Below are positions 37,247-46,054 of a stretch of DNA of 64,000 bases, piece after piece. Below the pieces are notes generated by a model, which saw only the letters and a program-made list of their open reading frames with translations, was not told the origin of the DNA and did not search any database. This DNA is from Flavobacteriaceae bacterium 3519-10 (GTDB lineage Bacteria; Bacteroidota; Bacteroidia; Flavobacteriales; Weeksellaceae): NCBI GenBank assembly GCA_000023725.1, contig CP001673.1, positions 1,870,342-1,934,341 of the forward strand. The letters run 5' to 3'. The position numbers and the translations under genes are program-made. The first letter of the stretch is position 1. Every line of letters begins with the position of its first letter.

Positions 37247-38347
37247 TTACGGCCTGGTAGGGGCAGGCTTTTTAGCGCTTTTAAAGAAATTAATCGTTAC
37301 ACTGTCCGGCAGCAGTTTTTTTACTGAGCTGAAATGGGCATTCATTGCCTTGAAGTTGCTGAAATGAGCCTTCACCCGCGAGCGCTCTTCTTCGTCGTTT
37401 ATCGGATCTTCTTCGAGATTTTTAAGCTGAAATAATTGGTTTTCTTCGAGATGATAATTTCCGAAAATGAAATTATGCAGCTGGTCCTTGCTCTTCATAA
37501 TCGGGATTCCACGTTCAAGCTTATCACCCGCGCCTTTAAGGCCGTCAGTGGTCCACGCCACCGTTTTTGGCGTATGAAGCCCGTAATTGTTCCTGTAATA
37601 TGCAAGCAAAGTAGGTGCTACATCAAAATGGCTTACCGTGGTGCTAAAACGTCTGGATTCTTTCAGCAACGGTGAGTAAATCAACAGTGGAACATGAAAG
37701 CGGTCGGCCTTCGACTGTAGCAGGATCTCGGGCATACTGTGGTCTCCGGTTATAATAAAAATGGTATTTGCGAAGTCCGGGCGCTGTTTATATCTAGTGA
37801 AAAAACCTCTCAGCGCATCATCAGCGTTCAGCACTGCTGTTAACTGTTTTTTGTGTTTTGCAGACCACTCTTTCTGTTCTTTGCTCAGCCTGCCCGACGA
37901 CATTGTCTTTTTAAACAGATTTTCGTAATAATCCTTTCTGTTAATTAAGAACGGACTGTGTGTGGACAGCGTGAAAAGCATATTAAAATACGGTTTCTGA
38001 TCCGGTTTCTGCACCTCCAGCATTTTAGCGAAAACCGATTGGTCGTCGTATCCCCAGCTGTCACCATTTATTGCAGGCAGCTTCCTGTAAAGCGCACCGA
38101 AAGAGCCCTGATCAACAATCCTATCCACACCGCTGTACGTCAGAAAACGGTCCATTTTGTCGAATTTGGCGTCACCACCATAGAAAAACCCGGTGCTGAA
38201 ACCGTTCTTCTTCAACACATTATAAAGATTGAAATGGGCAGGCGTTTTATCCATTTCCAGGAAGCCGTTATTTCCAAAAGGTAAAGATCCCGTAAGCGTT
38301 GGAAGTGCGCCGAACGTGCGCCCGTGGAGCTCAGCGCATTTTCCCAA
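37247..38347 (-). CDS. C-terminal part of a GT2-LTA-synthase-like fusion, split by a frameshift
   Basis: The real coding continuation runs from about 38323 to 37247 (358 residues); the apparent ATG at 38347 is in the wrong context. It holds most of an alkaline-phosphatase-superfamily transferase domain of the LTA-synthase/OpgB type: the nucleophile Thr in GRTFGALPTLTGS (Thr11 of the apparent ORF), a THSPF segment (129-133) and the metal-binding GDHS (201-204). Family members move phosphoglycerol or phosphoethanolamine onto glycans, or hydrolyse sulfate esters. The N-terminal domain start (EGFGN with the first metal ligand) is in the preceding reading frame. A missing base in a G-run at 38321-38323 separates them. 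Confidence 0.75.
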   Translation of the reverse strand: MGKCAELHGRTFGALPTLTGSLPFGNNGFLEMDKTPAHFNLYNVLKKNGFSTGFFYGGDAKFDKMDRFLTYSGVDRIVDQGSFGALYRKLPAINGDSWGYDDQSVFAKMLEVQKPDQKPYFNMLFTLSTHSPFLINRKDYYENLFKKTMSSGRLSKEQKEWSAKHKKQLTAVLNADDALRGFFTRYKQRPDFANTIFIITGDHSMPEILLQSKADRFHVPLLIYSPLLKESRRFSTTVSHFDVAPTLLAYYRNNYGLHTPKTVAWTTDGLKGAGDKLERGIPIMKSKDQLHNFIFGNYHLEENQLFQLKNLEEDPINDEEERSRVKAHFSNFKAMNAHFSSVKKLLPDSVTINFFKSAKKPAPTRP

Positions 38348-40686
38348 TAGAGACCTTTGCCTGCAAGTGAATCCAAAAAAGGGGCAAAGTTACCGATATA
38401 TCCGCGCGGTGTTGTGTACGCGTTTCCGAAGCCTTCCATCACTACAAGCACAAGGTTAGGAACGCGCTCTGATTTGTTGAACATCGGCCCCAGAAAATCC
38501 CGCGTGTCTTCTTTTTTCCAGAAAGGATAATCTTTATCCAGCATTTCGGAATGTGATGCAAAAGTTTCGGGCTTCCCAAGCAGTCTGGTAATTTCGGGAT
38601 TTTGGCTGATGATATTGCTGATGTTTGAGCTGAAGAAATATTCCCATTTGCTTTTGGCGGCATTCTGCTCAAATTCATTTGCATCACGAAGTACAAAAGC
38701 CTGTCTGGGGATGAAAAGCGCTACGAGGCCCAAGCCCAGAATGATCAGTCCGGCGGCAGGCGATTTTAACGTCGACCTTCCCGCAAACAAGAACGGAACA
38801 ACGGCAACTGCGGTGAGGATGATTCCTAAAGCGATATTTTTCAAATTCAGCATTCCGCTTGCCTGAAGGGTTTGCTTCATTTCTTCGCGGTCATAATACT
38901 GCACATCAGCGCCCAGCAAACTCCCGGATTCAGAAAAATAAATGAAAAGTACAAACTGGAAAATAACCATTCCGCTGAACAGCACTAAAGCCAGATTGCG
39001 CGCCCATCTGCCGTTCACAAGATAAACGATGAGGTAGATGATACCCAGGCCGAACAGCATCTTAAATAGAAAGAGCGTATTATCTAAAAACAGATTCCCG
39101 ACGATCCGTTCTGTATTTAAACTGTCCTCACTGTAACCATACCACGCCCATTCGGCACCCACGGCAATCATGAAGAAAAGGATGAGCACCAAAGCCGCAA
39201 CTCCCCAGGACCGAAGCGCAAATGTAACCATCGCCAGCAACCTTTTCGCCAGCGGCAGGTTCTTTGTCTCCTGGCTGAAGCCCTGCCTCGTCATCTCGCC
39301 CCAGGAATGCGATTTTTTGAAATAATCAACAAAACCTTTAACGCCGGCTCTTACCACGATTGGATGGAAATAAAACGGCTCCAGCAAAGCAGTGGTGATC
39401 AGCGACATAAAATCCTTACGTTTTGTGTAGACCTGCCGGCTTACCAAATCGACAAGAATCGCATAAATCGAGTAAAGAAAACCTGCAGAAATTACAAGGG
39501 CAAAAAGAATCCAGAAAAACGACCAGTTTATAATGCCCAACAGTAAGAAAATCACAAAGATGAAATATCCGGCAAACTCAATCAGCGGGCCCAAAAATTC
39601 GAAAGTGAACCAATACGGCAAACTTACCGTGCCGAGTTTTCCGTACCTGGGGTTGAACATCATCTTACGGTGCTTCCACAGCGTTTCCATCGTACCGCGC
39701 ATCCAGCGGTTTCGCTGTTTCACAAGGATTTCTTTAGATTCCGGGGCTTCCGTCCAGCACAGCGGATCCGGAATATTAATTACCTCATACGGTTCATTCC
39801 GTTCCTCCATGTATTGTCGCATTCGCACAACAAGTTCCATGTCCTCACCCACCGTGTTTTTATCGTAACCGCCGCAAGCCAGCACAATTTTCCGGTCGAA
39901 AACGCCGAACGCACCGGAGATCAGAATCAGTCCTGAGGCGCGCGACCAGGCCATGCGACCCAGCACAAAAGCCCTGATATATTCCAGGACCTGCGTTCTG
40001 CCCAGCAGCGTACGGGGCAGATTCACTTCCACTACCTTTCCATTTTCAATGCGGCAGTTGTTAGCCAGGCGGATGACCCCTCCGCATGCTATCAGTTTTT
40101 TGTCAGTCTGCTCGAGGAAGGGTTTCGCCAGTTTTAAAATGGCGTCCTGCTCCAGGATACAATCTACATCGATGCAAACGAGATAATCGCCACCCGAAAT
40201 ATTAACGCCTACGTTCAGCGCATCGGCTTTTCCGCCATTCGCTTTATCAACGACCGTGAGTTTTCGAAAAGCCGGGTTTTTACTTTTATAGATACCGCGT
40301 ACCTCAGCTGTGGGAATATTACCCTGAATGAAGAAATTTACAGATTCCAGTTCATAGGCTTCGATGAGCTTTTGAATGGAATCGTCTTTACTGCCGTCAT
40401 TTACAATAATGATTTCCAAATTGTGGTAATACAGTGAAAGCAGCGAACGCACATTTTCCACAATCGTCATGCCCTCGTTATAAGCCGGGGCAATAAGGCT
40501 GAAAACAGGCGCATTAGGATTGGAAGCAATAATGCTATAATCGGTGAAGGTATTCTCTCGTTTGTAGCGAAGAACCGCGCCCAAGGCATAAATCCCCATC
40601 CAGCTGTAGACCAGCACAACACCGCAGGCATACAGCAGGAAAAACCATATTACGATCTCATATACGATATGGGAAAACTCTGTCAT
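38212..40686 (-). CDS. Processive GT2 glycosyltransferase fused to an LTA-synthase-like domain (5' part)
   Basis: Residues 1-787 are in the true frame; the last 36 after T788 are frameshift artefact. Membrane segments flank the catalytic part (about 12-38, 375-440, then several up to 680). The GT2 domain (55-340) has Asp97 in VNDGS, CIDVD (171-175), GED (280-282) and QRNRW (324-328), the signature set of processive synthases such as PgaC, cellulose and hyaluronan synthases. From about 745 (NLVLVVMEGFGN, Glu751 as metal ligand) an LTA-synthase/sulfatase domain begins. Restoring one base gives a single protein of 1146 residues that polymerises a glycan and could attach phospho-substituents. Its start overlaps the HEAT gene stop by four bases. 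Confidence 0.8.
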   Translation of the reverse strand: MTEFSHIVYEIVIWFFLLYACGVVLVYSWMGIYALGAVLRYKRENTFTDYSIIASNPNAPVFSLIAPAYNEGMTIVENVRSLLSLYYHNLEIIIVNDGSKDDSIQKLIEAYELESVNFFIQGNIPTAEVRGIYKSKNPAFRKLTVVDKANGGKADALNVGVNISGGDYLVCIDVDCILEQDAILKLAKPFLEQTDKKLIACGGVIRLANNCRIENGKVVEVNLPRTLLGRTQVLEYIRAFVLGRMAWSRASGLILISGAFGVFDRKIVLACGGYDKNTVGEDMELVVRMRQYMEERNEPYEVINIPDPLCWTEAPESKEILVKQRNRWMRGTMETLWKHRKMMFNPRYGKLGTVSLPYWFTFEFLGPLIEFAGYFIFVIFLLLGIINWSFFWILFALVISAGFLYSIYAILVDLVSRQVYTKRKDFMSLITTALLEPFYFHPIVVRAGVKGFVDYFKKSHSWGEMTRQGFSQETKNLPLAKRLLAMVTFALRSWGVAALVLILFFMIAVGAEWAWYGYSEDSLNTERIVGNLFLDNTLFLFKMLFGLGIIYLIVYLVNGRWARNLALVLFSGMVIFQFVLFIYFSESGSLLGADVQYYDREEMKQTLQASGMLNLKNIALGIILTAVAVVPFLFAGRSTLKSPAAGLIILGLGLVALFIPRQAFVLRDANEFEQNAAKSKWEYFFSSNISNIISQNPEITRLLGKPETFASHSEMLDKDYPFWKKEDTRDFLGPMFNKSERVPNLVLVVMEGFGNAYTTPRGYIGNFAPFLDSLAGKGLYWENALSSTGARSAHFQRLRDLYLLEITASWKWIKRLPISIFIMC
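38321..38323 (-). other. Single-base frameshift inside the GT2-LTA-synthase fusion gene
   Basis: On the minus strand the sequence reads TCC ACG GGC in the upstream frame, but the conserved domain continues as GGG CGC ACG TTC (G-R-T-F). Adding one G to the three-G run would give a continuous Ser-Thr-Gly-Arg-Thr-Phe reading. It may be a sequencing homopolymer error, phase variation or a real loss. Confidence 0.75.
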
Positions 40687-41741
40687 GCTTTTTCCTGTAA
40701 GGCGTGTTTAATAATCATAATGAGTTCAGTTTCAGTATCGGTCCGCGAGGCAAGTTCTTTTAGTTCGCTTGCCATGCCCAGCTCAAAAAGGCCTTCGGCT
40801 GCGTGTATGCGGACTGATGCAGGAGCATTGCTGTAGAGTTTTTCCCGAAAGAAAATCACCGCGCGAAGATCACCCATTTTTTTAATTGCTTTCAGAATTT
40901 CTATCTGTACATCTACCGGCTGCGACGTATAAACCGACTGTAAATCTGTGAGAGTCCCGCTGTTTTCAAGCGACTGAAGCGACTGTACGGCCTGAAGGCG
41001 AACCGATAATTCGTGATGGTTAAGGAGGAGAAGCACTTCATCATACAAAGACAGCAACTGGTACTTCGTGATAAGGCGCAACGTGAAAATAATGACGGAT
41101 GAATTGCCGCTCTGAAGCCAGAAACTTATCCTTTCGCCCGCATCTGCCGGAACAGAAGGTATAGAGTTGAGCAACCGGAGCTGCTGCCACTCGGAAAGTA
41201 TACCCATCGCATCATCCAAAAAGGCAAGACCTTCGAAACCTTTAAAACTTACCACCGAATACTGTGCTTCCTGATAAACCTGAGGAGAAAGATGCTGCAG
41301 ATAGCCGGAAATTGCGGGAAGTGCTTTCTCCACCTGCATCGAGGTAAGTTCCTGAATTCCGCCTGCAATAAGAAACGGACGTTTTTGGTTGAGTTTGTTC
41401 AGTGCTTCTTTTTCCAAACCGTAGCGACCGAACAGCGACCTTATGACCCCGCCAGCCATCCCTGAAAATTTACTTTCGGCGCTTACGAGTTTCTCGAGAA
41501 AAATCATCCTAAATGCCGGCTTTCCGGAGAGTGCATCCAGTTTTGGACGGGCGGAAGCTTCATCTTCATTTACGATCGCATGCGAAATTTCTTCATCAAT
41601 AATTTCCTGCCATAAATCGATCTTACCCTGCTTCCTGTATTGGTATAAACCGTAGAGCAGCACAACAACGATCAGCAAAGACACCACACAAAGAAGTATG
41701 ATGAATGCAATAACCAGAAAATGAAGCGAAATACTCAGCAT
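40683..41741 (-). CDS. Membrane-anchored HEAT-repeat protein
   Basis: A 352-residue protein with one N-terminal transmembrane helix (about 6-34) and a cytoplasmic all-helical part (55-350) of about seven HEAT-like repeats (SVRLQAVQSLQSLENSG and VRIHAAEGLFELGM are clear examples). HEAT repeats are protein-interaction scaffolds. Translationally coupled to the glycosyltransferase gene (four-base overlap) and five bases downstream of a single-domain response regulator, it may link the phosphorelay to the synthase (inference). I do not recognise it as a named family. Confidence 0.7.
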   Translation of the reverse strand: MLSISLHFLVIAFIILLCVVSLLIVVVLLYGLYQYRKQGKIDLWQEIIDEEISHAIVNEDEASARPKLDALSGKPAFRMIFLEKLVSAESKFSGMAGGVIRSLFGRYGLEKEALNKLNQKRPFLIAGGIQELTSMQVEKALPAISGYLQHLSPQVYQEAQYSVVSFKGFEGLAFLDDAMGILSEWQQLRLLNSIPSVPADAGERISFWLQSGNSSVIIFTLRLITKYQLLSLYDEVLLLLNHHELSVRLQAVQSLQSLENSGTLTDLQSVYTSQPVDVQIEILKAIKKMGDLRAVIFFREKLYSNAPASVRIHAAEGLFELGMASELKELASRTDTETELIMIIKHALQEKA

Positions 41742-41746
41742 TTATT

Positions 41747-42103
41747 TTATCTGGACGTAATTCTCTTCACCCGAAGCATCAGTTCATTGGGACTGAAGGG
41801 TTTTACGATGAAATCTGCGGCACCCAGATCGAAGGCATTTAGAATTACGTCCTCCTGCCCCATGCTGCTCAGCATAATTACCGGGATATTTTTGCCAGCA
41901 ATTTTTATTGCAGAAAGAATTTCTATCCCTGATGCGAAAGGCATCATAATATCGGTGATAATGAGGTCTACCTCAGTTTCCAGTATTTTATCTATGGCAT
42001 CTTTTCCGTTGCGGGTAAGGATCACTTCATATCCTTCTTTTACTAGTTTATGTTCAATAGTTTTTAAAATCAGTTCGTCGTCTTCAGCTACTAGAATAGC
42101 CAT
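41747..42103 (-). CDS. Single-domain response regulator (receiver only)
   Basis: A 118-residue receiver domain without any output domain. The acidic pocket is Asp8/Asp9, the phosphoacceptor Asp51 (LIITDIMMPF) and the conserved Lys in IVKPFSP. Such receivers act through protein-protein contact, like CheY or Spo0F. It lies seven bases after the hybrid kinase gene with the HPt domain, its probable phosphodonor, and five bases before the HEAT protein, a probable target. Confidence 0.85.
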   Translation of the reverse strand: MAILVAEDDELILKTIEHKLVKEGYEVILTRNGKDAIDKILETEVDLIITDIMMPFASGIEILSAIKIAGKNIPVIMLSSMGQEDVILNAFDLGAADFIVKPFSPNELMLRVKRITSR

Positions 42104-42110
42104 ACATCAT

Positions 42111-45100
42111 TTATTTTATTAATTTCTTTATAAGCTCCAGGCCGGTAGCGATGCCGGCGGCAATTTCTTTTTCTAGGGACGTGAGATCAGGACTGCGGTC
42201 TATCCGGTTTTCCCACTTTGCGGCAGTTTCGGCAAGGCTGAAAAGTCCGGCAGTTCCGGCAGTTCCTTTCAGTTTATGGAGTATTTTTTTAATTTCACCG
42301 CGATCGTCCTGCCTGCAGGCCTCCTTTAATGCGAGTCCGGAAGCTTCCGTTTCCTGCACGACCAAATTAAGGAACATATTCCGGAATTCCTCATCGTCGC
42401 CAACCTGCTGTTCTAAATGGTTCATATCCAGATACAGTTCGGCGTCGCCATTGCTGCCACGATCATCGTTTTTCCCGTAAATATTGTTTTGGAGAGCAAT
42501 AAGAAGTTCTGCCTGTCGCAGCGGCTTGGTAAGAAAGTCGTCCATACCCGCATCGAGACATTTTTCCTTCTCACCAACTACGTTTCCGGCGGTTACCCCA
42601 ATGATAACCGGCTTAGCGTGCGGCAGTTCGCGGATCTGTTTGGTCGCCTCAATTCCGTCCATTACCGGCATCTGCACATCCATCAGTATCAGATCAAAAA
42701 CCTGGTTCCGGCAGAGATCCAGCGCCTGCTTACCGTCCGTAACTTCAGCAAATACGGCATCCTGCACCAGCGACTGCATCATGCGGTTGTTCAGCACCAT
42801 GTTCACCGGATTGTCATCCACCAAAAGCACCTTCAAGCCACTCAAAGCGGCTTCTTTTTCCTGCGTGGTAACATCAGTCGGTTTCTTTTCCGTCTGTCTT
42901 ACCGCCTGTTTAAGAGTGGCGTAAAGATCACGCGATTTTATCGGTTTCAGCAGGCAGTAACTGTTCTCGCTCTGACGGAACGAATTGATTACCTCGTGCT
43001 CTTCTGATGAGGTATGAAGCACGACCAGTGGTGACACCTCATCATGTTCTGTGTAGAGTTCGCGTATCTTGGTGACAGTTTCTAGGCCGGAGATTACCGG
43101 CATATGGTAATCCATCAATATTATGTCGAAACGTTCGCCGGCCATTAGGATCTGAAGAGCTTCCATACCATTGGCCGCAAGTCTGGAATCGATATTTTTA
43201 TAGGCGAGCATGTGCTGAAGGATAATGCGGTTGTTCTCATTGTCATCTACAATAAGTACACTTTTGATCCCAAGATCAGCAATATCTTCCTCTTCACCCG
43301 CTATCACTTCTTCGTACGGAACTTCAATATCAAAATAGAACTCCGAACCTTCACCCGGCGTGCTTTTCAGGGAAAGTGAAGTTCCCATATATTTGAGGAT
43401 ATTGTTCGAAATGGTGAGCCCTAAACCGGTTCCACCATATTTTTTGCTCACAGAACTGTCTTCCTGCGTAAACGCGTCAAAAATCCGTTTTTGCTTGTCT
43501 TTGGGTATTCCGATGCCGGTATCTCTCACTGCAAACCTCAGCGCAATGCGTTCTGCATCCATCCTGAGTTTTTGAACTTTGAGTTCGATCTCTCCCCTCA
43601 GTGTAAACTTTACCGCGTTACCCAAAAGGTTGATCAAGATCTGTTTAACCCTCGATTCATCCAAAAAGAGGATTTCAGGAAGTCCGGGTTCGATATTCAA
43701 GAGCAGTTCAAGGTCTTTCTTCTGCGACTGAAACAGGATCACATTGATGACCTGGCCCACCATGTCGTACACGGGTGTTCGGTCGATCATCAGTTCCATC
43801 TTGCCTGACTCGATCTTCGAAAAATCCAGAATATCATTGATTATCGTAAGCAGGCTTTCACCGGATTCGTTGATATAATTCAGGTACTGGGTCTGCATCT
43901 CGTTGAGCGGTGTCTTCAGCAATAGGTCTGAGAAACCGATCACTCCGTTTAACGGTGTCCGGATTTCGTGACTCATATTCGCCAAAAATTCTGATTTGGC
44001 TTTGCTCGCGCGAACGGCCAGCTGCTGTGCATTTTTAAGTTCAACTGTGGTTCTAACACGCTCGGTAATATTCTGAACGGACACAATTACACCGCCAATA
44101 ACCTTGTTTGCAAGAAACCAGGGGCTTACTTCCATGTTATAATGCTGTACCTGTGTCTTTCCGGGAACCGGCAAAACCAGGTTTTCACTTTTATACGATT
44201 TACCCTGAAGGGCACCCATGTACATTTTCACGCGCTCTTCCGGCACATTTGGCGACACCTCAAAGATATTCCTGCCTTTCATGGCATTTACATCCATGGA
44301 GAATTCATCGGTCCACCACTTGCTCACGGAGAGATAATTGAGATTATGATCAAACATTGCCACCGCGACAGGAACGTCTTTAACAAAAGACTGAAGCATT
44401 GCTTCTTTCTTCTCGAGTTCGAGATAGGTTCTTTTTGCAATGTCAATATTCTGTATGATGCCGAAAACCTTCTTACAGACGCCGTGCTCAAACTCAGGAA
44501 TTCCGATGGCCCGCACCCAGATCCGGCTGCCGTCGGGCTGGCTGAGCTCAAACTCGTCATCGTACCTTTCGCCGGTTTTCACTGCGCGATCGAACAGGGC
44601 GCTGACGCGTTCGCGGCTCTCTTCTGTGTAAAAATCGAGAGCGCTGGCTAATTCAGGTTCGAAATCATCAGCCACTTTATGTATCTCCTTCGTGGTCTGA
44701 GACCAGAAGGTTTTACCGTTCTGGAGGTTTACTTCCCAGCCACCTACCCTTGCGGCCGCACTCGTCTGCTCCAGGATTTTCTTTGTATAGATCAGGTCTT
44801 TTTCCAAAGACATCTTTTCGGTAACGTTCAGTGCGGTACTTACTACATACGGCCTCCCGTTTTCGTCTATTTCCACTAGATTGTGGTACATCCAAACTAA
44901 CTGCTCACCATCTTTCGCACAGAGCATCATGTAACCGGAATCTTCTTTATATTCTGCAATACGCTCGAGATATCCCTGCAGTAATTGCCAGTTGTCTTTC
45001 GGCACCAAATCCCTCAGATTAAGCTTCTGGGTTTCTTCAGCAGAATACTTCAGTGTCTCGCGCCCTTTTTCGTTCACTGCCAGAATATTGCCTTCCATAT

Positions 45101-46007
45101 CATGCATACTCATGAGCCCGATTGCGTTTTCGAAAAAGCTCCTGAAGCGCCTTTCGGAGCGCTCCAGTTTTTGTTTCTCTGCAATGAGCCGTGTCACATT
45201 CCGCCCGAAACAGAATATTTCCGTACGGTTATGGTTCCGTTTGATAAGCCATTCAATAACCATTGTCTCACCGGAACCTGAATTTAAACGGCTGGTAAAA
45301 AAATACTCGCCGGCATCCATCAGATGATCTTCACTTAGAGACACAGGGTTGCCGCCCCGACTTAAAATTTCGCGGAAGTTCTTGCCCAACGCTTCCGAAG
45401 ATGTTCCGTAGGTGTTTTCGAAAGCAGTATTTACAGTCTTAACATTAAAGTTATTATCCAGAACACAGATAAGATTGTTGGTTACGGTAAAAAGCTGTTC
45501 GTAATATTCGGCATGAGCAGCTTTACGTTTCGCCATCAATTGCCTCGAAACCGCCTCTGCCAGTTTACTCAGCGCGGCGATCTGCTCATCAGAAAGCGTG
45601 CGCGGTTTATAGTCGATAACGCACAGCGTGCCCAATACAAAACCTTCCGCGTCGAGCAGGGGAAAACCCGCATAGAAACGGATACCACCAGCGATGATCA
45701 GCGGGTTGGCGGATGAGCGTTCATCTTCAAGGGTATCATTAATAATCACAACCTGCCCGCTTTGCACCGTGTACTGACAGACCGTATCGCGACGGTCAAC
45801 AAAATCAAGCTCGAGGCCTATGCAGCTCTGTATGGTCTGCGTATCGCGCTCCATCATTGCAATGAGCGAGGCCGGACAGCCGGAAATGAGGCAGGCAGCT
45901 TCGGAAAAAAGATCAAGATCCGAATCCCTGGCCAGGTTTATCAGGTCATAATAGGCCAGTTTTTGGAGTCTTGCCTCCTCATTCTCCGGCACAGGGAATT
46001 TATTCAT
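42111..46007 (-). CDS. Soluble hybrid histidine kinase with GAF, four PAS, two receiver and HPt domains
   Basis: A 1298-residue kinase with no transmembrane segment. Order: GAF (about 20-158), PAS-like modules at about 165-275, 285-400, 405-525 and 535-650, HisKA with His680 (MSHEIRTPL), HATPase (Asn797, DTGIG 829-833, GGTGLGL), receiver 1 with Asp966 (IILMDYHMP), receiver 2 with Asp1110 (LILMDVQMP), and a C-terminal HPt with His1244 (ILHKLKGTAG). The full phosphorelay is thus in one protein and would pass phosphate to the receiver-only partner encoded next. The GAF domain of the FHWC-free type and the PAS modules suggest sensing of cytoplasmic redox state or small ligands. The gene follows the GH13 gene by 47 bases. 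Confidence 0.85.
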   Translation of the reverse strand: MNKFPVPENEEARLQKLAYYDLINLARDSDLDLFSEAACLISGCPASLIAMMERDTQTIQSCIGLELDFVDRRDTVCQYTVQSGQVVIINDTLEDERSSANPLIIAGGIRFYAGFPLLDAEGFVLGTLCVIDYKPRTLSDEQIAALSKLAEAVSRQLMAKRKAAHAEYYEQLFTVTNNLICVLDNNFNVKTVNTAFENTYGTSSEALGKNFREILSRGGNPVSLSEDHLMDAGEYFFTSRLNSGSGETMVIEWLIKRNHNRTEIFCFGRNVTRLIAEKQKLERSERRFRSFFENAIGLMSMHDMEGNILAVNEKGRETLKYSAEETQKLNLRDLVPKDNWQLLQGYLERIAEYKEDSGYMMLCAKDGEQLVWMYHNLVEIDENGRPYVVSTALNVTEKMSLEKDLIYTKKILEQTSAAARVGGWEVNLQNGKTFWSQTTKEIHKVADDFEPELASALDFYTEESRERVSALFDRAVKTGERYDDEFELSQPDGSRIWVRAIGIPEFEHGVCKKVFGIIQNIDIAKRTYLELEKKEAMLQSFVKDVPVAVAMFDHNLNYLSVSKWWTDEFSMDVNAMKGRNIFEVSPNVPEERVKMYMGALQGKSYKSENLVLPVPGKTQVQHYNMEVSPWFLANKVIGGVIVSVQNITERVRTTVELKNAQQLAVRASKAKSEFLANMSHEIRTPLNGVIGFSDLLLKTPLNEMQTQYLNYINESGESLLTIINDILDFSKIESGKMELMIDRTPVYDMVGQVINVILFQSQKKDLELLLNIEPGLPEILFLDESRVKQILINLLGNAVKFTLRGEIELKVQKLRMDAERIALRFAVRDTGIGIPKDKQKRIFDAFTQEDSSVSKKYGGTGLGLTISNNILKYMGTSLSLKSTPGEGSEFYFDIEVPYEEVIAGEEEDIADLGIKSVLIVDDNENNRIILQHMLAYKNIDSRLAANGMEALQILMAGERFDIILMDYHMPVISGLETVTKIRELYTEHDEVSPLVVLHTSSEEHEVINSFRQSENSYCLLKPIKSRDLYATLKQAVRQTEKKPTDVTTQEKEAALSGLKVLLVDDNPVNMVLNNRMMQSLVQDAVFAEVTDGKQALDLCRNQVFDLILMDVQMPVMDGIEATKQIRELPHAKPVIIGVTAGNVVGEKEKCLDAGMDDFLTKPLRQAELLIALQNNIYGKNDDRGSNGDAELYLDMNHLEQQVGDDEEFRNMFLNLVVQETEASGLALKEACRQDDRGEIKKILHKLKGTAGTAGLFSLAETAAKWENRIDRSPDLTSLEKEIAAGIATGLELIKKLIK

Positions 46008-46054
46008 AACAATCAGTAGTTATTTGGGTACTGTAAATTTAAAAAAAGTGAATG

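Noticed and set aside
42417-43007. Plus-strand ORF of 196 codons inside the hybrid kinase gene
   Set aside because: Antisense shadow of the receiver domains; no start context or recognisable domain.
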